Shown: positions 33,863-42,964, counted from the first letter of the stretch. The stretch is 64,000 nt of DNA from MKUN01 sp964481425 (GCA_964481425.1 CAYZTM010000001.1:62001-126000), one strand, 5' to 3'. The notes: generated from the letters alone by a model not told the origin. Translations and numbers: made by a program.

Positions 33863-35251
33863 ATGACGGATATTACTTCTAAAAAAGGTAACCGCCTTAC
33901 TTTATACATCATTATCGGGCTGGTAGCAGGCATAGCATTGGGTTTTGTGTTCAATGGCAGCTATGTAAAGAAAGAGAACAACCAGATCATCACCATCGAA
34001 TCATCTTTGCGCTCGATAGATGGCCAGATGGAAGCAATCAAGGATACCACCTCCCATAGCTATCATGGCCTGTCGACGGTAAGGGCACAGCTTACCGCTA
34101 CCAGGGGCCGGCTTGCTGCATCGAGGGATGCTAAACTGGAACCCTTTGCATTGATAGCCGATATCTTCCTGCGCCTCATCAAAATGATAGTTGCCCCGCT
34201 GGTATTCTCCACACTTGTAGTTGGGGTAGCACGCCTCGGCGACCTTAAGTCGGTTGGGCGCATAGGGGGCAAGACCCTTTTCTGGTTCATCTGCGCCTCT
34301 TTCACCAGTCTCCTGCTGGGTATGATGCTGGTCAACTTCTTCAAACCCGGCACTGCCATGCACCTCACCCTGCCCGACAGTATGACGGATACAGGCGTGC
34401 AGAAGGCAGCGCTTTCCCTGCGCGAATTCTTTTATCACGTATTCCCGACCAGTGTCATAGAGGCCATGGCAAAGAATGAGATATTGCAGATAGTGGTATT
34501 CTCTCTCTTCTTTGGGGTGGGTACTGCTGCTATTGGGGAGAAGGGGGCTATTATCATTAAGGCCATGGATGCTTTCGCGCATGTCATCCTGAAGGTTACG
34601 GGCTATGTTATGGGCCTTGCCCCGCTTGCCGTGTTTGGCGCCATGACCGTTGTAATAGCAAAGCAAGGTCTTGGCATCTTATCTACCTATTCCGTGTTCA
34701 TTGCCGAGTTCTATTCAGGTTTGCTGTTGCTTTGGATTGTCTTGTTCCTTGCCGGGGGGCTGTTCATTGGCAGGCGTGTGCTTACACTCGTCCGCCATAT
34801 TCGCGAGCCGGCACTATTGGCATTCAGTACCAGTAGCAGCGAGGCGGCATTCCCCAAGATGCTGCTTGAGTTGGAGCGCTTTGGCTGTCCCAACAAGATC
34901 GTAAGCTTTGTATTGCCGCTGGGCTATTCTTTCAACCTCGATGGCTCTATGATGTATATGACCTTTGCTTCATTGTTCATCGCCCAGTCTTACGGTATTC
35001 ATCTTGACCCCGGTACGCAACTGACCATGCTCCTGGTGTTGATGCTTACCAGCAAAGGTATAGCAGGTGTGCCCCGCGCATCTTTGGTGGTAATAGCAGG
35101 CACGCTCGCTACATTCAAGATACCGGAGGCGGGCATTGCTTTATTATTAGGTATAGACCCCCTGCTCGATATGGGGCGCAGCGCAACCAATGTGATAGGC
35201 AACAGCATAGCAACGGCAGTAGTGAGTAAATGGGAAAAGGACAGGGACTGA
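33863..35251 (+). CDS. Dicarboxylate/amino acid:cation symporter (DAACS family)
   Basis: A 462-residue inner-membrane transporter for dicarboxylates or acidic amino acids. It has about eight helices plus the serine-rich hairpin STSSSEAAFPKML, GYSFNLDGSMMYMTFA, and the conserved MGRSATNVIGNSIATAVV near the C-terminus. Between the first helix and ALIADIFLRLIKMIVAPLVFSTLVV lies a hydrophilic 60-residue insertion (about 33-95) rich in E, R, Q and S. It is longer than in GltP or DctA and possibly coiled. Cation (H+ or Na+) is not decided. It is followed by two more membrane-protein genes on the same strand. Confidence 0.92.
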   Translation: MTDITSKKGNRLTLYIIIGLVAGIALGFVFNGSYVKKENNQIITIESSLRSIDGQMEAIKDTTSHSYHGLSTVRAQLTATRGRLAASRDAKLEPFALIADIFLRLIKMIVAPLVFSTLVVGVARLGDLKSVGRIGGKTLFWFICASFTSLLLGMMLVNFFKPGTAMHLTLPDSMTDTGVQKAALSLREFFYHVFPTSVIEAMAKNEILQIVVFSLFFGVGTAAIGEKGAIIIKAMDAFAHVILKVTGYVMGLAPLAVFGAMTVVIAKQGLGILSTYSVFIAEFYSGLLLLWIVLFLAGGLFIGRRVLTLVRHIREPALLAFSTSSSEAAFPKMLLELERFGCPNKIVSFVLPLGYSFNLDGSMMYMTFASLFIAQSYGIHLDPGTQLTMLLVLMLTSKGIAGVPRASLVVIAGTLATFKIPEAGIALLLGIDPLLDMGRSATNVIGNSIATAVVSKWEKDRD

Positions 35252-35340
35252 TCGCTTTTGTATATATTGATTTTTATGCTTTTATACGGGTTGCGTCTGC
35301 GTAAATTTTCCTATTTTCACCGTTTCAAGATATAAGGATA

Positions 35341-35997
35341 ATGCACTCGATACTGGAGCTGATAAAGAATTTAACTGATCCCGATTGGATCAAAGGGCAT
35401 GGTGGTTTGTATGTGGTAATGTTCATCATTTTTGCTGAAACAGGTTTATTTGTTGGCTTCTTCCTGCCGGGCGACTCGCTGCTGTTCATTACAGGTATGA
35501 TCATTGCCAACTCTAAGTCAGCCGGTGTTCCTGACCTGCTTTATTGGCTTTTACTTATCTCATCAGCCGGTGTCATCGGTAACATGGTAGGCTACTGGTT
35601 TGGCAAAAAATCGGGCCCGCTTTTGTTTGAGCGTCGTGATACATGGCTCTTCAAGCGTAAGCATTTGCACCAGGCCAAAGAGTTTTATGATCGCCGGGGC
35701 GGTAGCGCCATTATCCTCGCCCGTTTCCTGCCCATCGTGCGCACTTTTGCTCCCATCGTGGCTGGCATTGTAAAGATGGACCGCAAAAAATTTATCTCCT
35801 TCAATATCATTGGCAGCGTTGCATGGGTAGTAAGTATGACCATTGCCGGCTACCTGCTTGGCGAAAATGTATGGGTGAAGAATAACCTTGAAAAAATTGT
35901 GATAATTATTATTTTTATCACTACTGCACCGGTGCTGTTCAAAATGTTCTTTGGTAGAAAACAGGCTAAAACTACAGACGCTCCGGACGAAATATAG
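35341..35997 (+). CDS. DedA family membrane protein
   Basis: A 218-residue inner-membrane protein. The DedA signature starts with ETGLFVGFFLPGDSLLF near residue 35 and continues with GNMVGYWFGKKSGP and the arginine-containing ILARFLPIVRTFAPIVAG motif. About five hydrophobic segments are visible. DedA proteins are linked to undecaprenyl phosphate or lipid flipping and membrane homeostasis. The gene ends 6 bp before the MFS transporter gene, so the two are co-transcribed. Its role beyond the family cannot be read here. Confidence 0.93.
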   Translation: MHSILELIKNLTDPDWIKGHGGLYVVMFIIFAETGLFVGFFLPGDSLLFITGMIIANSKSAGVPDLLYWLLLISSAGVIGNMVGYWFGKKSGPLLFERRDTWLFKRKHLHQAKEFYDRRGGSAIILARFLPIVRTFAPIVAGIVKMDRKKFISFNIIGSVAWVVSMTIAGYLLGENVWVKNNLEKIVIIIIFITTAPVLFKMFFGRKQAKTTDAPDEI

Positions 35998-36003
35998 TCA
36001 TCG

Positions 36004-37224
36004 ATGGAGCAAAAAAAATCTTTATCAGTTCTTAGTATCCCTGTTCTGGTTGCCGCTCTCGGCTATTTTGTAGATATCTATGATCTTTTACTGTTCAGTA
36101 TCATTCGTGTCAAAAGCCTGAAAGGCTTGGGGCTAAGTGATGCGCTTATTGATACGGATGGCAAATTCATCATCAGTATCCAGATGTATGGCCTGCTGAT
36201 CGGGGGCATCATTTGGGGGATCATGGGCGATAAGAAGGGGCGCCTTAGTGTCTTGTTCGGGTCTATTGTATTGTATTCAGTGGCCAATATTGCCAATGGC
36301 TTTGTTCATACCGTTGAGCAGTACAGCATTTGCCGTTTTATTGCCGGCATTGGTCTGGCCGGTGAACTGGGTGCAGGCATTACCCTTGTGGTCGAGTTGA
36401 TATCGAAGGAGAAGCGTGGTATAGCTACCTCCATCGTGGCCGGGGTAGGTCTTACGGGTGCTGTAGTTGCATTCTTCGTTGCAAGTGAGTTCGATTGGCG
36501 CATGTGCTATTATATCGGCGGTGGGCTGGGTTTTCTTTTATTGCTCCTGCGGGTTAGCGTTTTCGAGTCCGGTATGTATAAGAACATACGCCATGCACAG
36601 GTGCAGAAGGGCAATTTCTTCATGTTCTTTACCGGCGGGCGTTTCAAAAAATATTTGCTGGCTATATTGATAGGGCTGCCCACCTGGTACGTAATTGGCG
36701 TCCTCATCACTTTCTCCAAGGAGTTTGGCGAATATTTCGGTCTCAACGGACCTGTAGAGCCGGGCAAGGCTGTGATGTTGGCTTATGTGGCCATATCCAT
36801 TGGCGATCTGCTCATTGGTTTCCTGAGCAATGCTTTAAAAAGCCGGAAGAAGGCTTTGTATATATTTTATGCGCTTACCGTCCTAAGTATCGTGTTGTTC
36901 TTTATGCAGCGTGGTGGCACAGTAACAGCCATGTATGCCATATGTGCTTTTATGGGTTTCGGCACAGGCTTTTGGGCGCTCTTTGTTACCATGGCGGCAG
37001 AGCATTTCGGTACCAACCTGCGGGCTACAGCTGCAACTACGGTGCCCAATATGGTGCGTGGTTCATTGCCGGTCATCCTCATATTGTTCAATTACCTGAA
37101 GCCAATGGTAGGCTACATCAATGCCGGGGCGTGGACGGGCGTTGTGGTCATGTTGATCAGCATTGTTGCTGTGGTGATGACAGAGGAAACTTTTGGTAAG
37201 AATCTCGATTACATAGAGCAGTAA
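36004..37224 (+). CDS. MFS transporter, sugar/organic-acid type
   Basis: A 406-residue major facilitator with about twelve helices. The loop 2-3 motif reads GIMGDKKGRLSVL and the fourth helix has FIAGIGLAGELGAGITLV, as in sugar-porter and aromatic acid:H+ symporter members. The loop 8-9 motif is degenerate (FLSNALKSRKK). Substrate unknown. It follows DedA by 6 bp in a membrane-gene run and is convergent with waaA, with 4 bp between the stop codons. Confidence 0.88.
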   Translation: MEQKKSLSVLSIPVLVAALGYFVDIYDLLLFSIIRVKSLKGLGLSDALIDTDGKFIISIQMYGLLIGGIIWGIMGDKKGRLSVLFGSIVLYSVANIANGFVHTVEQYSICRFIAGIGLAGELGAGITLVVELISKEKRGIATSIVAGVGLTGAVVAFFVASEFDWRMCYYIGGGLGFLLLLLRVSVFESGMYKNIRHAQVQKGNFFMFFTGGRFKKYLLAILIGLPTWYVIGVLITFSKEFGEYFGLNGPVEPGKAVMLAYVAISIGDLLIGFLSNALKSRKKALYIFYALTVLSIVLFFMQRGGTVTAMYAICAFMGFGTGFWALFVTMAAEHFGTNLRATAATTVPNMVRGSLPVILILFNYLKPMVGYINAGAWTGVVVMLISIVAVVMTEETFGKNLDYIEQ

Positions 37225-37228
37225 TGGA

Positions 37229-38467
37229 TCAGAAACGGATGTGGTCCATGATCTTCTCCGTGGCATTCGCATTTTGAAGGAAATAGCCTGCCGTTTTATC
37301 CTGTACTGTTTTTAGTAGGGCTCTATCATCCAGGTATTGTTGCCATGCATTGTGCAGTTCACCTTCTGTAAGCACATTTTCTGCTGCACCCATCTGCACC
37401 AGGGCCTCAGCCTCATTGTATTTTTTGTAGTTCGGGTCGGCAAAGGTCACGGGTATACCGTACACAGCAGCTTCCAGGCAATTATGCAGCCCGCCGTTGA
37501 AGCCACCCCCTATATAGGCAATGTCGGCATAATGATATGCCCGCGATAGCAGGCCCACTGTGTCCAGTACCAGTACACGACTTGAATTATCTATACCACT
37601 GGTATATCGGCAATAGCCGAGCTTATATTGCTCCAGCTTACGCCCGGTTTGCGCAAGCAGGTCCTCTTTGATATCATGGGGCGCGATAACGAGTTTGATG
37701 TTTTGTCCCTTCAGGTTTTGAAAGGCTTCCAATACCAGGTCTTCATCCTTAGGCCAGGTACTGCCGGCAACGATTAACCTGCTGTTCCCTTTAAATTCTT
37801 CCATTTCCTGTACCGCTGCAAAATGGTCCCGGATAGCTATCACACGGTCAAAACGGGTATCGCCGCATACGACCACATTATTGATGCCTATGGAAGCCAG
37901 CATCTGTTTAGAGGCTTCATCCTGTACGAACAGGGTCTTATATGTTTGCAGCGAACGTCTGAAAATACCGCCATACCATTTAAAGAAAGGCTGGTGTTGC
38001 TTGAATACAGCTGATGCGATATAGGTATCGGTATTGTGCTGTTTGAGTATACGCAGGTAATTCAGCCAGAATTCATATTTTATAAAAAGGGCAATTTGTG
38101 GCTGCACTATATTGATGAACTGTGCCGCATTCGATTCAGAATCCAGCGGCAGGTAGCAAACAATATCGGCCAGGTCGTAATCTTTGCGTACTTCATAACC
38201 GCTGGGGGAGAAGAAGCTCAGCAAAATGGCATATTGGGGATATTGTTTTTTTATAGCCTCTATGATGGGCCTGCCCTGTTCAAATTCACCCAGCGATGCG
38301 CAGTGTACCCAGGCAATTGGCCTCCCGTCCAAAGCAGCCATCTTTGCTTTTAAGCTATTGGCCCAGCCTGCACGGCCCGACAGCCATTTTGCTGCTTTAG
38401 CATTAAATAAAGCAGCAATGCGGATGAATATGTAATAAAAGTATATGCCGGTGTTGTACAGGAACAT
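37229..38467 (-). CDS. waaA: 3-deoxy-D-manno-octulosonic acid transferase (Kdo transferase)
   Basis: A 412-residue GT30 glycosyltransferase that adds Kdo to lipid IVA at the cytoplasmic face of the inner membrane in lipopolysaccharide assembly. It has an N-terminal hydrophobic anchor (about 5-22), WVHCASLGEFEQGRP with the catalytic Glu, LFIKYEFW and GDTRFDRV. The C-terminal GGGFNGGLHNCLEAAVYGIPV donor-binding motif is intact. The length fits KdtA (about 420). Upstream on the same strand come YtxH, an L,D-transpeptidase and usp genes, so it may be the last gene of that operon. Confidence 0.95.
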   Translation of the reverse strand: MFLYNTGIYFYYIFIRIAALFNAKAAKWLSGRAGWANSLKAKMAALDGRPIAWVHCASLGEFEQGRPIIEAIKKQYPQYAILLSFFSPSGYEVRKDYDLADIVCYLPLDSESNAAQFINIVQPQIALFIKYEFWLNYLRILKQHNTDTYIASAVFKQHQPFFKWYGGIFRRSLQTYKTLFVQDEASKQMLASIGINNVVVCGDTRFDRVIAIRDHFAAVQEMEEFKGNSRLIVAGSTWPKDEDLVLEAFQNLKGQNIKLVIAPHDIKEDLLAQTGRKLEQYKLGYCRYTSGIDNSSRVLVLDTVGLLSRAYHYADIAYIGGGFNGGLHNCLEAAVYGIPVTFADPNYKKYNEAEALVQMGAAENVLTEGELHNAWQQYLDDRALLKTVQDKTAGYFLQNANATEKIMDHIRF

Positions 38468-38527
38468 CTTTATCTATAACGCAAAACCTGCGGATAAAGA
38501 TATTCAGTTTAAAGGATACTTTCCTGC

Positions 38528-38773
38528 TTAGGAAAGCTGCTTTAGTTTCCTTTGCACTTTGTCCAGTTGTTCCTGTATGTCATCCTTCAGCGACTCCATG
38601 CGGTCCCTGTTCTCATTCACTTTGTTATTTACCTGGTGCAGCAGGTCATGATATTGCCTCGATATTTTTCTGCGGGTCCTTGTTCCTTTGTCAGGTGCAT
38701 ATAATATGCCGAATAGCGCACCGATAGCAGCGGTGGCTCCCAATACGGTTATTATTTTAGTGGCCTTGTTCAT
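38528..38773 (-). CDS. YtxH domain-containing small protein
   Basis: An 81-residue protein with one N-terminal hydrophobic segment (about 7-25, GATAAIGALFGILYAP) and the YtxH signature APDKGTRTRRKI. A charged coiled-coil-like tail follows (QVNNKVNENRDRMESLKDD). YtxH proteins are general-stress-associated small membrane proteins of unclear function. It sits 15 bp after the L,D-transpeptidase stop and close to waaA, within the leftward stress operon. Confidence 0.85.
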   Translation of the reverse strand: MNKATKIITVLGATAAIGALFGILYAPDKGTRTRRKISRQYHDLLHQVNNKVNENRDRMESLKDDIQEQLDKVQRKLKQLS

Positions 38774-38788
38774 ATGTCGAATGTTTTA

Positions 38789-40060
38789 TTAAAGTAAACG
38801 ATAGATGTCATTGTAATAAGTTATACTCCCGTTCTCAACTCCTGCAGGTATATAAACTACGAATACAGGTACCGGGTCGTTGATCTTTAATGTAGTAGGC
38901 GATTGGTTCTTTACACAGGATTTGAGGAAATCCATATCTATTTTGTCAGGTAGCAGGTAGTTGCCCAATTCAATGGGTTGCTCTATCCTGATGCATCCAT
39001 GGCTCAGGTATCTTTTACTGAGTTTGAAGGCGTTCTTATAATTCGTGTCATGCAGGTATACGCTGAAAGGATCGGATATATTGAACTTGATCACCCCGAG
39101 TGCGTTGTCACATCCCGTTGATTGTCGGAAACGGTAGGGGAAATAACTTGCACTAAAGCCGGACCAGTTGAGTGAGGCAGGATTAACCACCTTACCATTT
39201 TTGTCTATCACTTCCATATTCAGGGAGTTGAGCGCATTGTGGTTACGCTTATAGCTGGGTATGATCTCTTTTACGGCTATGCTGTGCGGCACATTCCAGT
39301 AGGGGTACAGGATCACTTCATAGCAATATGCACTGAACCGGGGCGTTTTCGTTGCTGGCTTTCCGGTTACCACTTTCATTTCCAGTTGCATATTGCCGCC
39401 CTGGTAATATTGCAGCATGGTGTTGCAGATGTTCACCACGATGTATTTGTTGAACTTAAAATGCTGTATCAGCCGGTAGTAATTTAGCGTGGCGCTGAGC
39501 GCATTTATTTTTTTCTGGTTTTTTTGTTCCAGCTCTTTACTAAGCTCTGTTTTGACAGCGAGGTAAGCCGCACTTTTAGGTTCCAGCTCTTCTGCAAGTT
39601 GTTCCAGTTCCTTTGCATTCCTAACCTTGGACAGCCCACCCAGTATCCGTTCATTATCACTGGCCTCATTTTTTTGCGATACCTCATCATAGCCAAGCAT
39701 TTTTTGTTCCAGTTTGCCCGTATACAGGTCTTTCAGGTAGCTTATTGCCGCATCGGTGAATACCTTATCGGCATCAAGGTCGTTGTACAGCCTCAGGTTG
39801 CCTGCTATGTAGTTGTAGTGGTAATCTCCTTTGTCAAGCCCCATATAGGCCGAATTGCTCACCATATGCAATAGGCTGGCCCTTAACTCCTCCGAATTGT
39901 CGTCTGGCCCTGTCCACAGTAGCTGGTCATTCGTCATTTCGTAGAACCTGTCCACCAGTTTTCCGTTCGCCAGTTTTGTGATATTGCTATTTTCAGCCCT
40001 GGCCGTTCCGATGCCCTGTAATAATAAGGCCAACAATAAGTATTGGATATATCGCTGCAA
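38789..40060 (-). CDS. L,D-transpeptidase (YkuD domain)
   Basis: A 423-residue exported wall enzyme. A signal peptide (about 1-21) is followed by an all-alpha N-terminal region (about 30-170) like that of YcbB/LdtD-type enzymes. The YkuD domain covers roughly residues 225-390, with VYLHDTNYKNAFKLS and the catalytic SHGCIRIEQP (Cys). It would make 3-3 (mDAP-mDAP) cross-links or anchor proteins, a response often used under stress or stationary phase. It starts 8 bp from the end of the usp pseudogene and precedes ytxH, which places wall remodelling in the stress operon. Confidence 0.9.
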   Translation of the reverse strand: MQRYIQYLLLALLLQGIGTARAENSNITKLANGKLVDRFYEMTNDQLLWTGPDDNSEELRASLLHMVSNSAYMGLDKGDYHYNYIAGNLRLYNDLDADKVFTDAAISYLKDLYTGKLEQKMLGYDEVSQKNEASDNERILGGLSKVRNAKELEQLAEELEPKSAAYLAVKTELSKELEQKNQKKINALSATLNYYRLIQHFKFNKYIVVNICNTMLQYYQGGNMQLEMKVVTGKPATKTPRFSAYCYEVILYPYWNVPHSIAVKEIIPSYKRNHNALNSLNMEVIDKNGKVVNPASLNWSGFSASYFPYRFRQSTGCDNALGVIKFNISDPFSVYLHDTNYKNAFKLSKRYLSHGCIRIEQPIELGNYLLPDKIDMDFLKSCVKNQSPTTLKINDPVPVFVVYIPAGVENGSITYYNDIYRLL

Positions 40061-40068
40061 TGTGCTCC

Positions 40069-40905
40069 TTATAAATGTGATATGAATACCGGTGTATCTA
40101 CGGTCTTGAGCAGTTTGTCGGCAGTGCTGTGGTCGAAGAGGGTAGCGAATTTGCTTCTGCCATAGGCCCCCATTACAATTAGTTTATTCGACTGCCCCCA
40201 GAAATTTTTGAACAGCTCATCACCGGCATCACCGCTCAATACCTGGTGTACCACTGCCGGGTAGTGTATCTTCAGCCATTCATTTATCTTGTTTTCGCCG
40301 TTAAAGCTGTCATTTTCATGCTCTTTAACATGCAGTAAGGTGATCTGTTTCACGACGAACTGCGGCAGCAGGTATGTGAACTGCTTAATGGCAAATACTG
40401 ATGATGCGCTGCCGTCGTAAGTGAAGACGACCTCATCTATTTACTCAAAATTGTCGGGTGCCACGATCACCGGGCATTCAGACTGCATCAACAGGTCACG
40501 TACGAATTTTGTGGGGAACCCTTTTTCATGATAAGCAAAGGTGGTCGCCGGGTCAACGATAATAAGGTCCGCATACCTGCTTTCAGCTATTGCCTCAATT
40601 ATAGGCATCCCCTTGTCGAGGTGAATAGTGCCCGTAATATCGTTCTGCTTGCAATACTCCCTGAAGACATTGATATTATTCTTTATCGCTTCCTTCTGTC
40701 TTGGGCTTTGCTCCTCGTCCGATACTATGGACTCCACATAGGCAGCTCCCATGTATTCCCTTATCTGGGGAGTTGATTCGTATTTCAGGTTATCAAGGAA
40801 TATACCTACCAGTTTCGACTGCGTAGTCTTAGCTATATAAACGGCAAAGTCTATCGTGTTGGTGTTCAGTCGCAGGGCATCTGTCACAAATAGTATTTTT
40901 TGCAT
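40069..40905 (-). pseudogene. Two-domain universal stress protein split by an in-frame stop codon
   Basis: Two USP halves lie in one frame, separated only by a TAA at 40441-40443. The first half (154 residues) ends CPVIVAPDNFE. After the stop it resumes as IDEVVFTYDGSAS and runs to PVFISHL. Aligned to the neighbour at 40925-41740, PEDYSFPEQLVLTYDGS matches PDNFE-stop-IDEVVFTYDGS position for position, so this is a point nonsense change and not a frameshift. It may be a true pseudogene, a sequencing error, or two short polypeptides; the only ATG in the second half is at 40353. Both USP-domain folds are otherwise intact. Confidence 0.82.
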
Positions 40906-40924
40906 GGCTCTTGTTTTTGTATGC

Positions 40925-41740
40925 TCACTTATTATGCGCTATGAATACCGGTAGCTTGTGCTCTTTGATAACCTCGGTCATAAAGCTTTTTGTAAAGAGC
41001 ATGGACACGTCCGACCTGCCGAACGCGCCGGATACGATCAGTGAGTTCTTATTGTTCACCAGCCAGGTACTGAAATATACTTTGGGGTCTATGTCCAGTT
41101 TCAGTATGTTCAGGTTGCTATAGTGGCGTGTGGCGAACTCTTCCAGCATGTCCACGTTGGGCAGATCTTCTTTTTTGCTGCTGCCATATACAAGCGTTGC
41201 TTCTTTGCCGCATAGCTCAGGTAGCACATAGGCAAATTGCTTCAGTGCATACATGGAGTTTTTACTGCCATCATAGGTAAGCACCAGTTGCTCCGGGAAG
41301 CTGTAATCTTCGGGTAACAGCAATATCGGGCATTCCGTATCGCGTATGATATCATCCAGGTATTCGCTGGGTGTACTTATGGTAATATCTTTGAAGAAGG
41401 TCTCGCTGCCTAATACCAGCAGGTCGGCAAAGCGTGTTTCCATTTTAAGTATATCAAGGGCGTCTCCACCCATATCGTCATGTACACGGTATTCAAAGCC
41501 ATTCTTCTCGCAGTATTCTTTAAAATAGGCCACATTCTTTACGAACAGTTCATTGTCATACTCTATGGCAGTAATATAACCGCCCACGCCAAGGGGATAG
41601 CCCAACAGGGTCTTATAATCAATGGAACTTAAGAACACTCCCGTTAAAAGAAAAGGTGTATTAAGTGACAGGTTTTGCACAAAATCGAGTGAGGCCGGTG
41701 AGAAATTATAGCCGTCGAATACTACAAGTATTTTTTTCAT
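40925..41740 (-). CDS. Universal stress protein, two tandem USP domains
   Basis: A 271-residue cytoplasmic protein with two UspA-like domains (about 1-140 and 150-271). Domain 1 starts MKKILVVFDGYNFSPAS and carries LLVLGSETFF, and domain 2 starts QLVLTYDGSKNSMYALKQ and has LIVSGAFGRSDVSMLF. The G-x2-G-x9-G ATP-binding motif is incomplete in the first domain. It heads the leftward run usp, broken usp, L,D-transpeptidase, ytxH. Its promoter (TATGTTTG, 41760-41767) is divergent from that of the single-domain usp at 41890 and faces a Crp/Fnr-like dyad 36.5 bp upstream. Confidence 0.9.
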   Translation of the reverse strand: MKKILVVFDGYNFSPASLDFVQNLSLNTPFLLTGVFLSSIDYKTLLGYPLGVGGYITAIEYDNELFVKNVAYFKEYCEKNGFEYRVHDDMGGDALDILKMETRFADLLVLGSETFFKDITISTPSEYLDDIIRDTECPILLLPEDYSFPEQLVLTYDGSKNSMYALKQFAYVLPELCGKEATLVYGSSKKEDLPNVDMLEEFATRHYSNLNILKLDIDPKVYFSTWLVNNKNSLIVSGAFGRSDVSMLFTKSFMTEVIKEHKLPVFIAHNK

Positions 41741-41759
41741 GACATTTTATTTTATGGTA

Positions 41760-41855
41760 CAAACATATTGCTAGCTGTCATTATTTACCATGACGGTGAG
41801 CATGGTATCATATGATGAAGGTCATGGTTTCGCCTCTACAAGGTAGGTAGATTTG
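41760..41855. promoter_or_regulatory. Divergent usp/usp promoter region with two Crp/Fnr-like dyads
   Basis: Outward -7 elements: TATGTTTG on the minus strand (41760-41767) and TAGATTTG on the plus strand (41848-41855). Two 12-bp dyad-like sites lie between: TGACGGTGAGCA (41791-41802, centre 41796.5) and TGATGAAGGTCA (41813-41824, centre 41818.5). Each centre is 36.5 bp from the last G of the -7 it serves, and the centres are 22 bp apart. A perfect inverted repeat CCATGAC/GTCATGG spans both, with the palindrome ATCATATGAT in the middle. Activation by a Crp/Fnr-family protein at about -42 fits this spacing. Confidence 0.7.
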
Positions 41856-41889
41856 CCATAAATAATGGTTAATTTTTAAATGCTAATTG

Positions 41890-42303
41890 ATGAAAATTGT
41901 TGTCTGCCTTGAATACACTTCGTTTGCCCCATCGCTCCTTGCGTCTATAAGGTCGGTCGTTGCCGAGATGCAACAACCCGATATCACAGTGTTGCATGTG
42001 GTGGATGAGACGCTATTTTATGGGACTTTCGGTTTCGATGAAACGTTGTTCAATACCATCAAGGCCGAAGGTGCTAAGTTATATGAGCTATGTGAAGAAT
42101 ATTTAGGCCCCGTACACTATCGGGAAGAATACGGTATTCCCCGGGTGAAGATCGATGAAACTTTACCCGACCTGGATTACGAAATGCTCATAATCGGTAC
42201 ACATGCCCGCAAAAGCCTTGGTCAAAGATTGCTGGGAGGCCTCGCTGAGCATCTTCTGCATACGTCCCTCGTACCCGTTTTGATAGTGCCCGTGCAGGAA
42301 TAA
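41890..42303 (+). CDS. Universal stress protein, single domain
   Basis: A 137-residue UspA-type protein from the ATG at 41890; the frame also opens at TTG 41887. It starts MKIVVCLEYTSFAPSLL, has ITVLHVVDETL, and ends IIGTHARKSLGQRLLGGLAEHLLHTS, the G-x2-x9 ATP-binding region in a relaxed form, before VPVLIVPVQE. Its length equals one USP domain. It is transcribed divergently from the two-domain usp and followed by a terminator and the convergent hsp20 gene. Its promoter TAGATTTG lies 36.5 bp from a Crp/Fnr-like dyad. Confidence 0.9.
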   Translation: MKIVVCLEYTSFAPSLLASIRSVVAEMQQPDITVLHVVDETLFYGTFGFDETLFNTIKAEGAKLYELCEEYLGPVHYREEYGIPRVKIDETLPDLDYEMLIIGTHARKSLGQRLLGGLAEHLLHTSLVPVLIVPVQE

Positions 42304-42329
42304 GGTCACTGGTAAATTATTGTAAAGAG

Positions 42330-42363
42330 AAGCCCGGCCGGTGTAAGCGGCAGGGCTTTTCGT
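42330..42363 (+). terminator. Terminator between convergent usp and hsp20
   Basis: An imperfect stem AGCCC-G-GCCG / CGGC-A-GGGCT, loop GTGTAAG, then TTTTCGTTCTC. It lies 27 bp after the usp stop. Confidence 0.7.
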
Positions 42364-42382
42364 TCTCTTCGATTTTTGGTTA

Positions 42383-42823
42383 CTATTTTACTTCTACCGA
42401 TTTTGTACCTTGTTTTGCCTTTACTTCCTTCTTCGGTAATATAAGCCTCAGTTCGCCATCGCTGTAGCTGGCGTCTATTGCTTCCTGTTTCACGTCTTCA
42501 GGTATGGTGAAGGAGCGTGAGAAGGAGGAGTAGTTGTATTCCTTACGCGTATAGTTCTTGTCCTTTTCTTCTTTGTTTTCCTCGCTTTTTGCGCTTATGG
42601 TGAGCAGGTTCTCTTCAACATCTACTTTAAGGTCTTCTTTTTTTAATCCGGGTACTGCAACCGTCATGGTATAGCTTTCATCATTCTCAGCGATGTTCAC
42701 AGCGGGCGATAACATCGGCTTGTTCCAGTTCGCATCATTGAACCATTCATTCCATGGTTTGAAGAATTCATCCATCGATATCGGGAAAAGATCATTGGCT
42801 TTCATGAGTGTTTTGAGTGACAT
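42383..42823 (-). CDS. Small heat shock protein Hsp20 family, second copy
   Basis: A 146-residue chaperone with an alpha-crystallin domain from about residue 40: YTMTVAVPGLKKEDLKVDVEE, KEYNYSSFSRSFTIPEDV and DGELRLILPKKE. The tail KQGTKSVEVK lacks a clear IXI motif. It differs from the hsp20 at 21.5 kb in about half its positions and in its upstream DNA, which has no GACAAATTGTC repeat. Its promoter TACTTTTG (minus, 42870-42877) is paired with a Crp/Fnr-like dyad. It stands in the stress module opposite the CoA-transferase gene. Confidence 0.93.
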   Translation of the reverse strand: MSLKTLMKANDLFPISMDEFFKPWNEWFNDANWNKPMLSPAVNIAENDESYTMTVAVPGLKKEDLKVDVEENLLTISAKSEENKEEKDKNYTRKEYNYSSFSRSFTIPEDVKQEAIDASYSDGELRLILPKKEVKAKQGTKSVEVK

Positions 42824-42869
42824 AATTACCTCCTTGATTTTGTGTGATTTTTTATTGGATAATTTTGCT

Positions 42870-42964
42870 CAAAAGTATTGGTCATCTCAAACAGGGTAAA
42901 TGACCGCAGTCAATGCCACCGCTGACCTTCGTCAATGATAGCGTATTGCAGCTCTTTACCTTTG
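42870..42964. promoter_or_regulatory. Divergent hsp20/CoA-transferase promoter region with two Crp/Fnr-like dyads
   Basis: Outward -7 elements: TACTTTTG on the minus strand (42870-42877, hsp20) and TACCTTTG on the plus strand (42957-42964, CoA-transferase). Perfect 4-bp half-site dyads TGACCGCAGTCA (42901-42912) and TGACCTTCGTCA (42923-42934) have centres at 42906.5 and 42928.5, 22 bp apart. They lie 36.5 and 35.5 bp from the last G of the hsp20 and CoA-transferase -7 elements. The layout repeats the region at 41760-41855 within 1 bp. Confidence 0.75.

Noticed and set aside
40069..40353. Independent short gene starting at ATG 40353
   Set aside because: The frame continues upstream to 40440 with USP sequence and joins the first half in frame across one TAA, so it is better seen as part of one split gene.
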